DNA from: CAVSIS01 sp963814875
GTDB taxonomy: Bacteria > Acidobacteriota > Thermoanaerobaculia > Thermoanaerobaculales > Sulfomarinibacteraceae
Reading direction: 5' to 3'
NCBI GenBank assembly: GCA_963814875.1
Contig: CAWFFJ010000021.1
Coordinates: 1-64,000 of the forward strand
Length of the DNA: 64,000 bases
Shown here: piece after piece, positions 46,485 to 56,157 of the stretch
How the letters are laid out: each line of letters begins with the position of its first letter
Numbering within the stretch: the stretch's first letter is position 1
Notes under the pieces: model-generated
Told to the model about the DNA's origin: nothing
Databases searched by the model: none
Seen by the model: only the letters and a program-made list of their open reading frames with translations
Made by a program: the position numbers and the translations under genes

Positions 46485-47620
46485 CTGGTTGGCTGCAACG
46501 GCATCCTTGGAGGGCGAGATTCACCCTGGCCTTGCTGGGCCTCGTGATCGGGATTGCGGCAGCAGAGGGGATTCTGCGGGCTCGCGGTGACTTCAAGCTC
46601 GGACTAGAAAGGGCTATCAGGCTGCGGGAACTCAACCCCAACAGCTTGCGGTACGTCTACTTTTCCCACAAAGATGCCCCGGAGCAGTCCAACCGCGAAT
46701 ACCGGCTCAAGGTCGATGCCAACGGTTTCATCATGCCGGGCGCGCCCCACGCCGACCCGGATGTGACCGTGGTGTTCCTGGGTGGTTCCACCACCGAATG
46801 CCTGCACATGGCCGACGACCATCGGTTTCCCTGCCAGGCCGGCACCCTCTTGGAGAAGAAGACTGGCCTCAAGGTCAACTCCTACAACGGCGGTATGGCG
46901 GGGAACAACAGCCTCCACTCCCTCGATGCTCTCCTCAACAAGGTCATCCCTCTGCAACCGAAGATCGTTGTCCTCATGCACAACATCAACGACCTTGCAA
47001 TCCTCCTCCACGAGGGCAGCTACTGGAACGCCAACCCCACGCGGGGCCCGATGGAGGTCATCGGCGGCTACCACGTGCTCCGCGCCGTCAAGGACCTGCT
47101 GATCCCAAACCTGTACGAGAAGCTGAGGGCCCTCCGTCACACCACGCCGGACGAGTTTGCTCGAGCGCGGGGGAAGAAGGTCCACGTGGACGAGGCCTGG
47201 ATGGCTGGCCAGTTCGAGGCCAACCTGCAGATCTTCGTCGACATCTGCAGGGCGCGCGGGATCATCCCGGTGCTGATGACCCAGGAGAGTCGTTTCAAGG
47301 AGCATCCCGATCCCGAGGTTCTGGCCAGGACCAGCCTCCTCGCCACGAGCAACGGCGTCAGCTATGAGCAGTTCCGCGGGCTCCACGAGCGTTTCAACGA
47401 GTCGATCCGTACCGTGGGTGGGCGGAACAAAGTCCCGGTTATCGACCTCGCACGGGATGTTCCGCAGGAAAGGGAGTACATCTACGGGACCGTCCACCTG
47501 AACCAACACGGGAGTGACGTGGTCTCCGCCGAGATCGCCGATCGGCTGGCAGCCCTGCTGGAACCGGCAAAGGGAGGCGGCGGCGAGGCAACGGCGCCCA
47601 CGGAATCGGTGGCTCGGTAA
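46478..47620 (+). CDS. SGNH/GDSL hydrolase-like protein with N-terminal membrane anchor
   Basis: The 380-aa product has one N-terminal hydrophobic helix (FTLALLGLVIGIAAAEGIL) and an SGNH hydrolase fold: VFLGGSTTECL (catalytic Ser), YNGGMAGNNSLHS (Gly/Asn of the oxyanion hole), LMHNINDLA (Asn) and TVHLNQHGSDVVS (Asp/His block). Such proteins esterify or de-esterify envelope glycans or lipids. Its ATG lies in the inverted end of repeat copy 2, so the upstream part of an ancestral gene may have been replaced. No partner gene is adjacent. Confidence 0.8.
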   Translation: MQAGWLQRHPWRARFTLALLGLVIGIAAAEGILRARGDFKLGLERAIRLRELNPNSLRYVYFSHKDAPEQSNREYRLKVDANGFIMPGAPHADPDVTVVFLGGSTTECLHMADDHRFPCQAGTLLEKKTGLKVNSYNGGMAGNNSLHSLDALLNKVIPLQPKIVVLMHNINDLAILLHEGSYWNANPTRGPMEVIGGYHVLRAVKDLLIPNLYEKLRALRHTTPDEFARARGKKVHVDEAWMAGQFEANLQIFVDICRARGIIPVLMTQESRFKEHPDPEVLARTSLLATSNGVSYEQFRGLHERFNESIRTVGGRNKVPVIDLARDVPQEREYIYGTVHLNQHGSDVVSAEIADRLAALLEPAKGGGGEATAPTESVAR

Positions 47621-47737
47621 TCCCCCGGATCCCCGTTCAGCGGTTTCTTGCCGACCCTTCTGCCGGGTGGCCGGGTACGTAGCACCCGAACCGCGCCCCC
47701 AACTCGTGCGCTTGCTCGGGTGCGGTCCCGGCGCCTG

Positions 47738-49105
47738 TCATCGCTTGACCTTCTTGCGGTGCTTCTTGCCGTGCCCCTTGGGGGGCTGCTCCGGCGCGGC
47801 GTCCGCGACCTTGTCCGCCGTTGCCGGTTCCGGGATCAGGCACAGTCTTGCCGGCTCCTTCTCGACCAGGTAGCCGAAGGTGGTGCGGAACTCGTCGATC
47901 GAGACGCCCAGGGTGGCGGCCAGCTTGGCCACCTGGTGGAGGTCTTCGAAGTCGTCCCGCGTCAGCCGGATCATGTAGCTGCGCGCGATCCGGTAACGCT
48001 CGGAGTTGACGTCAACCATCCGTACCCGGGTCTTCCCGGTCTTCGGGTCGATCATGTCGGTCAGGGGGATCGGCTTGAAGTGGTCGCCCTCGATCGTGAT
48101 CAGGACTCCGCTGCCGCCCTCGTCGAGGTACTCGGCGGCGTAGAAGCCGAGGTCACGGGTGTACTCCATGTCCATCGGGATCGGGTCCGAGCACCGCAGC
48201 TCGTAGCCGATGTTTTTGGCCACCAGCGAGGTGCCGAGGCTGTACCTGCGCATGCCCTCGAGCAGCTTCTCCTTGATGATGTCCGCGAAGTTGATCTCGG
48301 CCAACCGGAGGTGACCGTGGGCGTCACGCTCCACGCCCTCGACCAGGGCGAGGTCCTTGGGGTCGATTGCCTCGACCAGGCCCTCGGCCAGGACCGCGAC
48401 ACCGTGCGGCACGCCCATACTCTGACGCTTGATCATCGCTCCGAGGATGGTGTCCACCAGCTCCTGGAGGCGTACCGTGCCTTTGAACTCCTCGGGAATG
48501 ACGGTGAGGGCCGCGCCAGCGGCCTTGCCGATGCCGAGGGCGAGGTGGCCGACCTTTCGGCCCATGGTCACCACGAGGTACCAGCGCGAGGTGGTCTTGG
48601 CGTCCACCATGAGGTCGCGGACGATGCCGACCCCGTTGTGGCGGGCAGTCTGGAAGCCGAAGGTATTGCCGCCGAGCGGCAGGTCGAGGTCGTTGTCGAT
48701 GGTCTTGGGGACGTGCACGACCCGGATCCGGCCCCCGCTCTTCTCGTTGAGCTTGTAGGCCGAGAACGCGGTGTCGTCGCCGCCGATGGTGATCAGCCGG
48801 TCGACGTTCAGGCGCAGCAGCGAGGTCACGCTGCTCTCGAGGTGGGCCGCCTTCTTGGTCGGGTTGGCGCGGTTGATGCCGATGAACGAGCCGCCGCGGA
48901 AGTGGATCCGGCTGACGTCGCGGATCGTGAGCGGCAGCACGTGGTCGACATTGCCCTCCATGATCCACCGGAAGCCGTCCTGGATGCCGATGACCTCGGA
49001 GCCGCCGAGCGCCGCGCGGATGGTCGCCGCGCCGATCACGCTGTTGATGCCCGGAGCCGGTCCGCCTCCGGCGAGGATCGCGAGCTTCTTGACATTGGGG
49101 TTCAT
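47738..49105 (-). CDS. pfp: 6-phosphofructokinase, probably pyrophosphate-dependent
   Basis: The 455-aa product is a PFK-family enzyme of glycolysis. It has the N-terminal AILAGGGPAPGIN, the phosphate-donor motif GGDDT (residues 108-112) and the substrate motif PKTIDND (133-139). ATP enzymes usually have GGDGS and PGTIDND; Asp at the second position and Lys before TIDND are known signs of pyrophosphate use. MGRKVGHLALGIG and the fructose-phosphate region are present. The C-terminus has a Lys-rich tail (KGHGKKHRKKVKR). GGAGG 7 nt upstream supports ATG 49105 over GTG 49117. The 117 bp after the stop hold nothing recognisable. Confidence 0.9.
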   Translation of the reverse strand: MNPNVKKLAILAGGGPAPGINSVIGAATIRAALGGSEVIGIQDGFRWIMEGNVDHVLPLTIRDVSRIHFRGGSFIGINRANPTKKAAHLESSVTSLLRLNVDRLITIGGDDTAFSAYKLNEKSGGRIRVVHVPKTIDNDLDLPLGGNTFGFQTARHNGVGIVRDLMVDAKTTSRWYLVVTMGRKVGHLALGIGKAAGAALTVIPEEFKGTVRLQELVDTILGAMIKRQSMGVPHGVAVLAEGLVEAIDPKDLALVEGVERDAHGHLRLAEINFADIIKEKLLEGMRRYSLGTSLVAKNIGYELRCSDPIPMDMEYTRDLGFYAAEYLDEGGSGVLITIEGDHFKPIPLTDMIDPKTGKTRVRMVDVNSERYRIARSYMIRLTRDDFEDLHQVAKLAATLGVSIDEFRTTFGYLVEKEPARLCLIPEPATADKVADAAPEQPPKGHGKKHRKKVKR

Positions 49106-49535
49106 CGTGCCCTCCACCGTCGTCGCATCATCGAATTATGGATCGAGAAGGCTACCACAGATCCAGAGCCGAGTGGCGGGCTCAGCTGCAGCCGAGGGCG
49201 CGGCGCCCCTCTCGCACGAGAGCGGCGGGCCTGGTGGAATGAGGCGGCATCCGCCAGAGCGGCGTCACGCCGCGGAAATCTGCGATACGATCCTCGTCGA
49301 GGATCGCCCCGTCGCCGGAAGCCTGTTCCGCCTCCCGTCGCCCACGTGTCCGTCGTGGTCGAAGTTCGCAGGAAGGGAAAGTCTTGCGGCGATTGAGCCT
49401 GAGCGACGCGGGTTGGCGTCTGGGGGTGGACCGGTTGCGGGAAGTAGCATGGATCCGATTGGTGCCGCGTGGTGAACGTGCAGCGCCGATGTGCTCGTTG
49501 CAACAGGGCGGCGCTCTGATCGCGGATCACGCCGC
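49106..49535. other. 430-bp intergenic region between pfp and the sensor kinase
   Basis: No credible gene is visible in either strand. It contains a perfect palindrome, CGATCCTCG-T-CGAGGATCG, at 49288-49306, which could be an operator or part of a hairpin. The rest is GC-rich without repeats. A promoter for the kinase could not be identified. Confidence 0.4.
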
Positions 49536-51059
49536 ATGAGTGCGAGCGACCCTGGTGGGCATTGCTCGGAATCGGACGCCCGCGAGGCGGACGCGGCCGA
49601 CAGCAGGACCGCGAAAGCTCCAAGCGTCGAGGATTCGCCCGGAGTGCGCTCCCAGCTCATCGACCCGTGGAGCGAGATCCTGTTCGAGGGCTCGCGCGAC
49701 GCCATCTTTCTCTCCGATGCGCAGTCACGGTTCCTCGCGGTCAACCGAGCGGCGTGCGAGCTCACGGGATACTCCCGGGACGAGCTGCTCGCCATGTCCA
49801 TCCCGGACCTCCATGAGGACGTCGACCTGGTGGCCTACCGCGGATATCACGCGCGCATCCTGGGTGGTGAGGAGGCACTGACCCAGGCGGCCATTCTCCG
49901 CAAGGACGGGAGTAAGGTCGAAGCAGAGTTTTCCAATCGCGCCGTGACGATTGCCGGTACGGAGTGTATGCACACCACGGCGCGAGACGTCACCGAGCGG
50001 TGGCAGGCCGAGGAGGCGCTCGTCCGCTCGGAAGGCCGCTTCCGCGAGCTGGTGGAGAACCTCAACGACGTGGTCTACGCTGCCGGCCTGGACGGCGTCA
50101 TCAGCTATGTCAGCCCCGCGGTGGAGGCCATTCTCGGATTCACGCCCGAGGAGGTCGTCGGCCGGTCTTTCAGCGAGCTGGTCCATCCGGAAGACCTCGC
50201 CGCTCTCCGCACGGCGTTTGCCGAAGTGCTCGCCGGCGAGCTGATGCCTCGAGAGTACCGGCTGCAAGACCGCAGCGGGAGCTTTCGCTGGGTGAGAACG
50301 TCGAGCCGACCGCTGGTCGAAGACGGCTCTGTGGCCGGGCTGCAGGGCGTGCTCACCGACATCTCCGAAGCCAGGGCGGCCCGGGAAGCCCTCGCGGAGT
50401 CCGAACGTCGCTTTCGCACGACGCTCGAGAACGTGGGTCTGATCGCGGTCGGTCTCGATAGCGCAGGCCGGGTCGCGTTTGTCAACGACTTCACCCTTGA
50501 GCTCACCGGCTGGAACCGTCACGAGGTGATCGGCTGTGACTGGTTCGATCGGTTCGTGCCCGCTGACCGCCGCGACGCGATCCGGCAGTGGTTCCTGCGT
50601 GCCCTCGAGGAAGGCGACCTTCCCTCCCACTTCGAGAACCCGATCATGACGCGTGCGGGGGAGGAGCGACTGATCGAGTGGTCGAACACAATTCTCCGCG
50701 ACTACGAGGGTCGGGTCACGGGGAGTGTCAGCATCGGCGAAGACGTCACCGAGCACAGACGCGCCGAGCACCGGCTCCGCACCAGTGAGCGAAGGTACCG
50801 GACCCTGTTCGAGAGCGCACCGGTGGGCATCTTCACCACGAGATCGACGGGCGAGGTGCTGGCGGTGAACGCCGCCATGGCGCGGATGCTGGGGGCCGAC
50901 TCGGTAGAGGCGGCCCGGAACCACTATTCCGACATCTCGGCGCAGCTCTACGTCGACCCCCTCGGCGGCGCGAGTTCCTGCGCCAGCTTGAGGAACACGA
51001 CCTCATCGAAGGATTCGAGTACGATGCCTACACCATCGACGGCCGCACGGTTCGTCTGA
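49536..51059 (+). pseudogene. Hybrid histidine kinase, N-terminal part (PAS domains), truncated by a frameshift
   Basis: The frame starts at ATG 49536 and encodes four PAS domains in series (starting near residues 45, 170, 295 and 420; e.g. FRELVENLNDVVYAAGLDGVISYVSP, FRTTLENVGLIAVGLDSAGRVAFVND, YRTLFESAPVGIFTTRSTGEVLAVN). The fourth is broken after YVDP at the CCCCC run 50957-50961. Beyond it this frame reads a low-quality tail to 51059, whereas the +2 frame reads RRREFLRQLEEHDLIEGFEY, the natural continuation. Adding one C restores one ORF through the kinase and receiver. The result may be a sequencing error, a phase-variable tract or a true mutation. Confidence 0.75.
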
Positions 51060-52273
51060 GCATGAACGCCTGTCGGGCCGGCCGCGACGAACACGGTGGC
51101 TTCCTGATCGAGGGCTTCACGACCGACATTACCGCGCAGAGCGAGCTCGAAGGGCAGCTCAGACATGCGCAGAAGATGGAAGCCATAGGCCAGCTCGCGG
51201 GTGGGGTTGCCCACGACTTCAATAACCTCCTCCAGGCAATGCTCACCCAGGCTCAGCTTGTCGGTGCGTACATTTCGGACCCGGCTCGCCTGGCAGCGGT
51301 GGTCGAGGAGCTGGAGCAGCAAGTACAGCGCGGAGCCGGCCTGACGCGCCAGCTGCTCCTGTTCTCGCGTCGCGACGCGGCGCAGCGGCGACAACTCGAC
51401 CTCAACGATGTGGTCAGAGGACACGCCAAGCTCCTGCGCCATCTGGTACGCGAGAACATTGCGTTTCGGCTCGACCTTGCCGAAGGGACTCTCCCGGTGG
51501 AAGGCGACCACGGTCAGCTTGAGCAGGTCGTCATGAACTTGGTCGTCAACGCCTCGGACGCCCTGGAGGATGGCGGAGAGGTGGCGATCCGTTCGGGCTG
51601 GGGTGACAACGGCAGGGTCTGGCTGGCGGTCGAGGATGATGGTCCCGGAGTCCCGCTTGCCCTGCGCACCAGGATCTTCGAGCCCTTTTTCACGACCAAG
51701 CCGGCTGACAAGGGCACTGGCCTCGGCCTTTCCGTCGTGCACGGCATCGTGATCCGGCACGGAGGCAGCATCGAGGTGGAGGAAAGGAGTGGGGGCGGGA
51801 GTGTCTTCCGCGTGACGCTCCCGAGCCTGGCGCCGCAGGGTCAGGAAGACTCCGCCGAGAGGGCCGACGACCGGCAAGACGTCAAGGCGAAGACCGGCCA
51901 CCACATCCTGATCGTTGAGGACGAACCGGCAGCCCGTGAGGCGCTGGCGGAGCTGGTCGACGCACTCGGCTACCAGGTCATCGCTGTGGGCAGTGCCGAG
52001 GAGGCGGTCGCGCTGGACGAAACGGCTGCCTTCGACGTCCTGCTCACCGATCTCGCGCTCCCTGGTGCCTCTGGTGCGGAGCTGGCAAAGCGATTGTGCG
52101 GTCGCTGGCCCGATCTCCAAGTGATCATGATGTCGGGCTATACCGAGGACGATGTGGTCAAGCGGGGCATCGGTTCGGGAGACGTTCGGTTCCTCCAGAA
52201 GCCTTTCGGCATGAAGACCCTCGCCGAGGAGCTGCGGCGCGTGTTGCAGTCGAGTCGGGGTTCGGTCCGCTAG
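50963..52273 (+). pseudogene. Hybrid histidine kinase, C-terminal part (HisKA, HATPase, receiver)
   Basis: In the shifted frame the last PAS domain is completed and the kinase core follows: H-box region GQLAGGVAHDFNNLLQAM (phosphoacceptor His), N-box VVMNLVVNASDAL, G1 VEDDGPGVP and G2 GTGLGLSVVHGI, then a receiver domain (HHILIVEDEPAAR, LLTDLALPG, IMMSGYTEDD, FLQKPFG). The first ATG in this frame is 51062, where an isolated gene could start without a full sensor. With the N-terminal part it is a normal soluble PAS hybrid kinase of about 910 aa. The response regulator partner is unknown. Confidence 0.8.
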
Positions 52274-52451
52274 CCTGCACCTCTCACCACCGCCCTACTG
52301 CGGGTGCCGATGTGCCAGCCATCGGCGGTCCTTTGGCGACTGAGCGCCTGCGACGCATGTACGCATACGACTCGGCGCCTCGCCGCTCAACGACTCAGTG
52401 CTGACAGGCACCTCGGCGTCCTCGTGACATGACGTGGTGAGAAGGGCAGGC
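52274..52451 (-). repeat. Dispersed repeat with inverted ends, copy 3 (178 bp)
   Basis: It is the reverse-oriented match to copy 1 at full length, with end sequences CCTGCACCTCTCACCACC (left) and GTGGTGAGAAGGGCAGG (right). It lies exactly between the TAG of the kinase gene and the TGA of the MBL gene, the same flush convergent-gene placement as copy 1. Confidence 0.8.
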
Positions 52452-53306
52452 TCACCCGCCCCGCCGGCGGTGGGTCCCCTTCCGTTGTGGTGCAACGGCG
52501 CGCGTGCAAGGGTGATGGATCGCTGCCTCGTACCTACAGAGTGCTTCGACGAGGTAGCCCTCGGCGATCTCGACCAGACGCTCGCGCCCAAAGGACGGGT
52601 CGTGGCCGCCGTGCACGATGTCGGCCGGCAGACGCCGCAGGCGCTCCATGGTTCGCACGTAGTCGTCGACGTTCGAGCCCGGGAGGGTGTCGAGCAGAGG
52701 GCCGTCGTAGACCGCGTCTCCCGACAGCAGCGTCCGAGAGCGGGACTGCCAGAGACCGAGACTGCCCGGCGAGTGCCCCGGCAGGTGCAGCACCTCGAAG
52801 GCGAGATCGCCGAGGTCGACAACGTCGCCCCCTCCGAGCACCTGGGTCGGCACGAAGGCCGGCTGCTGGAAACGCTCCGGGTCGAACCCCGGATACGGCA
52901 CTGCGGACACCAGCCACTCCGGCACCTCGTAGCCCGCGCGCTCGAGGGACGCGCGCAGCTCCGGCGAGTATCGATCCCCGCGCAGCGAGCACGGCACCGC
53001 CGAGGCGGTCTCACCGTGGGCCTCCGAGGGGTGGACGGCACGGTGTTCGAACTCGTGGAGGCCGCCGATGTGGTCGACGTGGGTGTGGGTCGCGACCGCG
53101 ACGATGTCGCGGGAGAGCAGCTCTGGAAAGGCCTGTCGCAAGCTCGTGAGACCCAGGCCGCCGTCGACGACGAGGTCCCGGTCGCGCCCGCGGAGGTGCC
53201 AGATGTTGCAGCGCAGCAGCGGTGCGACGAAGGGCTCGTCGATCCGCGTCAGGCGATCGTCGATACGGACGGCCCGGAACCACGGCGAGGCGACGCGCCA
53301 CTGCAT
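52452..53306 (-). CDS. Metallo-beta-lactamase fold hydrolase
   Basis: The 284-aa product has the binuclear metal motif THTHVDHIGG (HxHxDH), the later ligands LPGHSPGSLGLW and SGDAVYDG, and HGGHDPSF, giving a complete MBL-fold active site of the glyoxalase II/lactonase broad type. The substrate is unknown. The ATG at 53306 has GAGAGGA upstream. It lies 12 bp after ispG on the same strand. The last residues (QRKGTHRRRGG) adjoin repeat copy 3. Confidence 0.88.
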   Translation of the reverse strand: MQWRVASPWFRAVRIDDRLTRIDEPFVAPLLRCNIWHLRGRDRDLVVDGGLGLTSLRQAFPELLSRDIVAVATHTHVDHIGGLHEFEHRAVHPSEAHGETASAVPCSLRGDRYSPELRASLERAGYEVPEWLVSAVPYPGFDPERFQQPAFVPTQVLGGGDVVDLGDLAFEVLHLPGHSPGSLGLWQSRSRTLLSGDAVYDGPLLDTLPGSNVDDYVRTMERLRRLPADIVHGGHDPSFGRERLVEIAEGYLVEALCRYEAAIHHPCTRAVAPQRKGTHRRRGG

Positions 53307-53318
53307 GCGGTCATCCTC

Positions 53319-54578
53319 TCACGGGCGCAGATGGCGGTCTTCCTCCTCACCTTGCAGCCCGCCCCAGCGGGCTGCAACGTAGTCTTCGACAAGGGCGATA
53401 AAGCGCTCGGCGAGCTCCTGGGAGGTGCCCTGCAGGGTGGCAAACGGGCGGCCGTCGACGAACACGGGACAGCGCGGGAACTCGCCGGTGCCGGGCAGGC
53501 TGATGCCGATGTCGGCCGACCTCGACTCGCCGGGACCGTTGACGATGCAGCCCATGACGGCGAGCTTGAGGTCTTCGACGCCCGGGTAGCGCTGCTTCCA
53601 CACGGGCATCTGCGCCCTGACGTGGCCCTCGACGCGCTCCGCCAGCTCCTGGAAGGTGGTCGAGGTGGTGCGCCCGCAGCCCGGGCAGGCGGTCACCGAG
53701 GGCGCAAAGGAACGCAGGCCGAGCGCCTGCAGCATCTCGCACGCGGCCCAGACCTCCTCGCGGCGGTCGCCGCCGGGGCGGGGGGTGAGCGAGACGCGGA
53801 TGGTGTCGCCGATGCCTTCGGCGAGCAGAACACCCATGCCGATCGACGACCACACCAGGCCCTTGGTGCCCATGCCGGCCTCGGTGAGCCCGAGGTGGAG
53901 CGGCTGCGAAGTGCGGCCGGCAAGCTCGCGGTAGACGGCGATCAGGTGCTCCGGCCTCGACAGCTTGCACGAGATGACGACCCGGTCGGGGGTCAGCCCG
54001 GCCTCGAAGGCGAGCTCGGTGGACTGCAGGGCGGAGAGCACCATGCACTCGTCGATGATCTCGTCAGAGGTCCGTCCGAGCTCGAGGTCGGTGTTCTCCT
54101 GCATCTTCGCCATCACGAGATCCTGATCGAGAGAGCCGCCGTTAACGCCGATCCGCACCGCGGCGCCATGGTCGCGGGCGATCGCGCAGATGGTCGCGAA
54201 GTTGGCGTCGTGGCGCTCGCCCTTGCCGACGTTGCCGGGGTTGATGCGGTACTTGGCAAGCGCGGCGGCACAGGCGGGGTGACGCTGCAGGAGGGTGTGG
54301 CCGTTGTAATGGAAGTCGCCAATCAGCGGAACGCTGCAGCCGGCGTCGTCGAGCCGCAGCCGGATCTCGGACACCGCCGCTGCGGCCTCGGGGACGTTGA
54401 CCGTGATCCGCACCAGCTCGGAGCCGGCACTGACGAGCTCGAGCACCTGGCGGGTGGTGGCCTCGACGTCGGCGGTGTCGGTGTTGGTCATCGACTGGAC
54501 GACGATCGGACGGCCGCCGCCGACCACCACGCCGCCGACGTCGACCGGGATCGTTTCGCGTCGTGTCTCAGGCGCCAT
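53319..54578 (-). CDS. ispG: 4-hydroxy-3-methylbut-2-enyl diphosphate synthase (IspG/GcpE)
   Basis: IspG makes HMBPP in the MEP isoprenoid pathway using a 4Fe-4S cluster. The 419-aa product has the N-terminal VVVGGGRPIVVQSMTNTDTADVEAT, GDFHYNGH, RINPGNVG and the cluster ligands CPGCGRTTST and GCIVNGPGES. ATG 54578 has GGAGGAGT upstream at good spacing and the usual family N-terminus; the longer frame up to 54881 is not homologous. Confidence 0.96.
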   Translation of the reverse strand: MAPETRRETIPVDVGGVVVGGGRPIVVQSMTNTDTADVEATTRQVLELVSAGSELVRITVNVPEAAAAVSEIRLRLDDAGCSVPLIGDFHYNGHTLLQRHPACAAALAKYRINPGNVGKGERHDANFATICAIARDHGAAVRIGVNGGSLDQDLVMAKMQENTDLELGRTSDEIIDECMVLSALQSTELAFEAGLTPDRVVISCKLSRPEHLIAVYRELAGRTSQPLHLGLTEAGMGTKGLVWSSIGMGVLLAEGIGDTIRVSLTPRPGGDRREEVWAACEMLQALGLRSFAPSVTACPGCGRTTSTTFQELAERVEGHVRAQMPVWKQRYPGVEDLKLAVMGCIVNGPGESRSADIGISLPGTGEFPRCPVFVDGRPFATLQGTSQELAERFIALVEDYVAARWGGLQGEEEDRHLRP

Positions 54579-54711
54579 CTGACTCCTCCGCGTGCTGGAA
54601 ACGACCGCCGACGGCCGGAAATGCCGCCCGGTCCGCCGAGGGGGAGAGGATACACGGCTGCGGGGTGGCACTCGGACGGTCATGCCGGGTAATGTGGTTG
54701 CAGACAGAGTC

Positions 54712-56157
54712 ATGGTTACCCCTCCTGGCACCCGTTCATCATCGGGGGCAGGGACGAGGCCCGACAGCCTCATCCTCGTCACCGTGGACTCGCTGCGGTT
54801 TGACGCGCTCGGGTGCAACGGCGCGTCGGCGGTCGCGACGCCGCGCATGGACGGGCTCGCCGCCGAGGGTGTGCGCTTCACTCAGGCGATCGCCAACGGG
54901 CCGAGGACTCAGGCCTCGTTCCCGTCGATCCTGTGCTCGCTCTACCCGTTGGTGGCCGGCGAGCGCGAGGGGTTGCCGCGGGGGGCGACCACCGTGGCGG
55001 AGGCGCTGCGCGACGCCGGCTTCGCAACCGCGGGCTTCAACCCCTCGAACCCGTTCCTGACCCGGGAGACCGGCTACGATCGCGGCTTCGACCACTTCGT
55101 CGATTTCTGGGACGCTCATCCTCGCCACGGAGCTGGCGAGGAGCGGCGTGGCCTGCGGTCGCTGCGAGGGAGGGCACACGACGCCGTCGGGCGGCGCAGC
55201 CTCGGCGTGCTGATGCTCTACCAGGCCGCGGTGCAGGCCGAGGGCGGGCAGTACCTGACCGGGGAGACGGTAGTCGAACGTGGGCTGGCGTGGGCGCGGC
55301 GATGCGGCGGCCGGTTCTTTTTGTGGCTGCACCTGATGGACGTCCACTTTCCCTATCACCCGCTACCGGGTACGCGGCGGCTCTCGGATCGGGTGCGGTG
55401 GCTGCTCGCGATGACTGCTATGGCGGCGGGCCGGCCCGCACGCGGTCTGGCCGACCTGCGCCGCCTCTACGACCGGCGGGTGGAGCATGTCGACCACGTG
55501 CTTGGGCTCTTGATCGACGGGGTGCGCGAGGCGGGGTTCGACGAACGGACCATGGTCGTGCTCGGCTCCGACCACGGCGAACGCTTCGGCGAGCACGGCG
55601 GGTTCGCGCACGGCCCCGACGTTTGCGAGGAGCTTCTCCGAGTACCGCTCATCGTCGCCGGGCCGGGGGTCGCGCCGGGGCACCGCGTCGACGAGCAGAT
55701 CGGCCTCATCGACCTTGCGCCGACCTTGCTCGACCTGCTCGGCGTTCCGGTCCCGCCGAGCTTCGAAGGCCGCAGCTTTGTCGGCATGGTTCGAGGTGAG
55801 CCGGTCGCCGGACGCCCGTGGGTCTTCAGCGAGAGCATGCATGCGGGAGGGCGGGCGAGCCGCGTGGGCGAGCCCGACCGGTTCCGGCTGGTCGCCTGCC
55901 GGAGCCCGCGACTCAAGCTTATCCGCGACGACGAGGTCCTCGAGCGCGAGCTCTACGACCTCGCTGCCGATCCCGGCGAACGCGTCAACCTGGCCGAACG
56001 GGACGCGGAGACGGCGTCCGCCCTGGCCGAGCTGATCGTCGAGCACGACTTCGAGATCGAGCGCGAGAGCGCGCGCTTTGCGGGTGATCGTGAGCAGGGG
56101 ATCGCTTCCGGCGACGACGAGGTCCGTCGTCGGCTCGCGGCCCTGGGCTATCTGTGA
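54712..56157 (+). CDS. Sulfatase / alkaline-phosphatase superfamily hydrolase or transferase
   Basis: The 481-aa product has the superfamily metal motifs LILVTVDSLRFDAL (Asp26), the nucleophile region NGPRTQASFPSIL, MDVHFPYHP, LGSDHGERFGEHG and a late VDEQIGLIDLAPTLLDLLG block. The formylglycine signature C/S-x-P-x-R of true sulfatases is absent; a Thr (residue 66) or nearby Ser would act as nucleophile, as in phosphoglycerol and phosphoethanolamine transferases, so modification of a surface glycan or lipid is likely. No signal peptide is visible. The start is uncertain (54682 or 54712). It overlaps the flippase gene by GTGA. Confidence 0.8.
   Translation: MVTPPGTRSSSGAGTRPDSLILVTVDSLRFDALGCNGASAVATPRMDGLAAEGVRFTQAIANGPRTQASFPSILCSLYPLVAGEREGLPRGATTVAEALRDAGFATAGFNPSNPFLTRETGYDRGFDHFVDFWDAHPRHGAGEERRGLRSLRGRAHDAVGRRSLGVLMLYQAAVQAEGGQYLTGETVVERGLAWARRCGGRFFLWLHLMDVHFPYHPLPGTRRLSDRVRWLLAMTAMAAGRPARGLADLRRLYDRRVEHVDHVLGLLIDGVREAGFDERTMVVLGSDHGERFGEHGGFAHGPDVCEELLRVPLIVAGPGVAPGHRVDEQIGLIDLAPTLLDLLGVPVPPSFEGRSFVGMVRGEPVAGRPWVFSESMHAGGRASRVGEPDRFRLVACRSPRLKLIRDDEVLERELYDLAADPGERVNLAERDAETASALAELIVEHDFEIERESARFAGDREQGIASGDDEVRRRLAALGYL

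Noticed and set aside
52487..53149. Plus-strand frames opposite the MBL hydrolase gene
   Set aside because: They have arginine- and proline-rich low-complexity translation, while the opposite strand encodes a complete MBL motif set.
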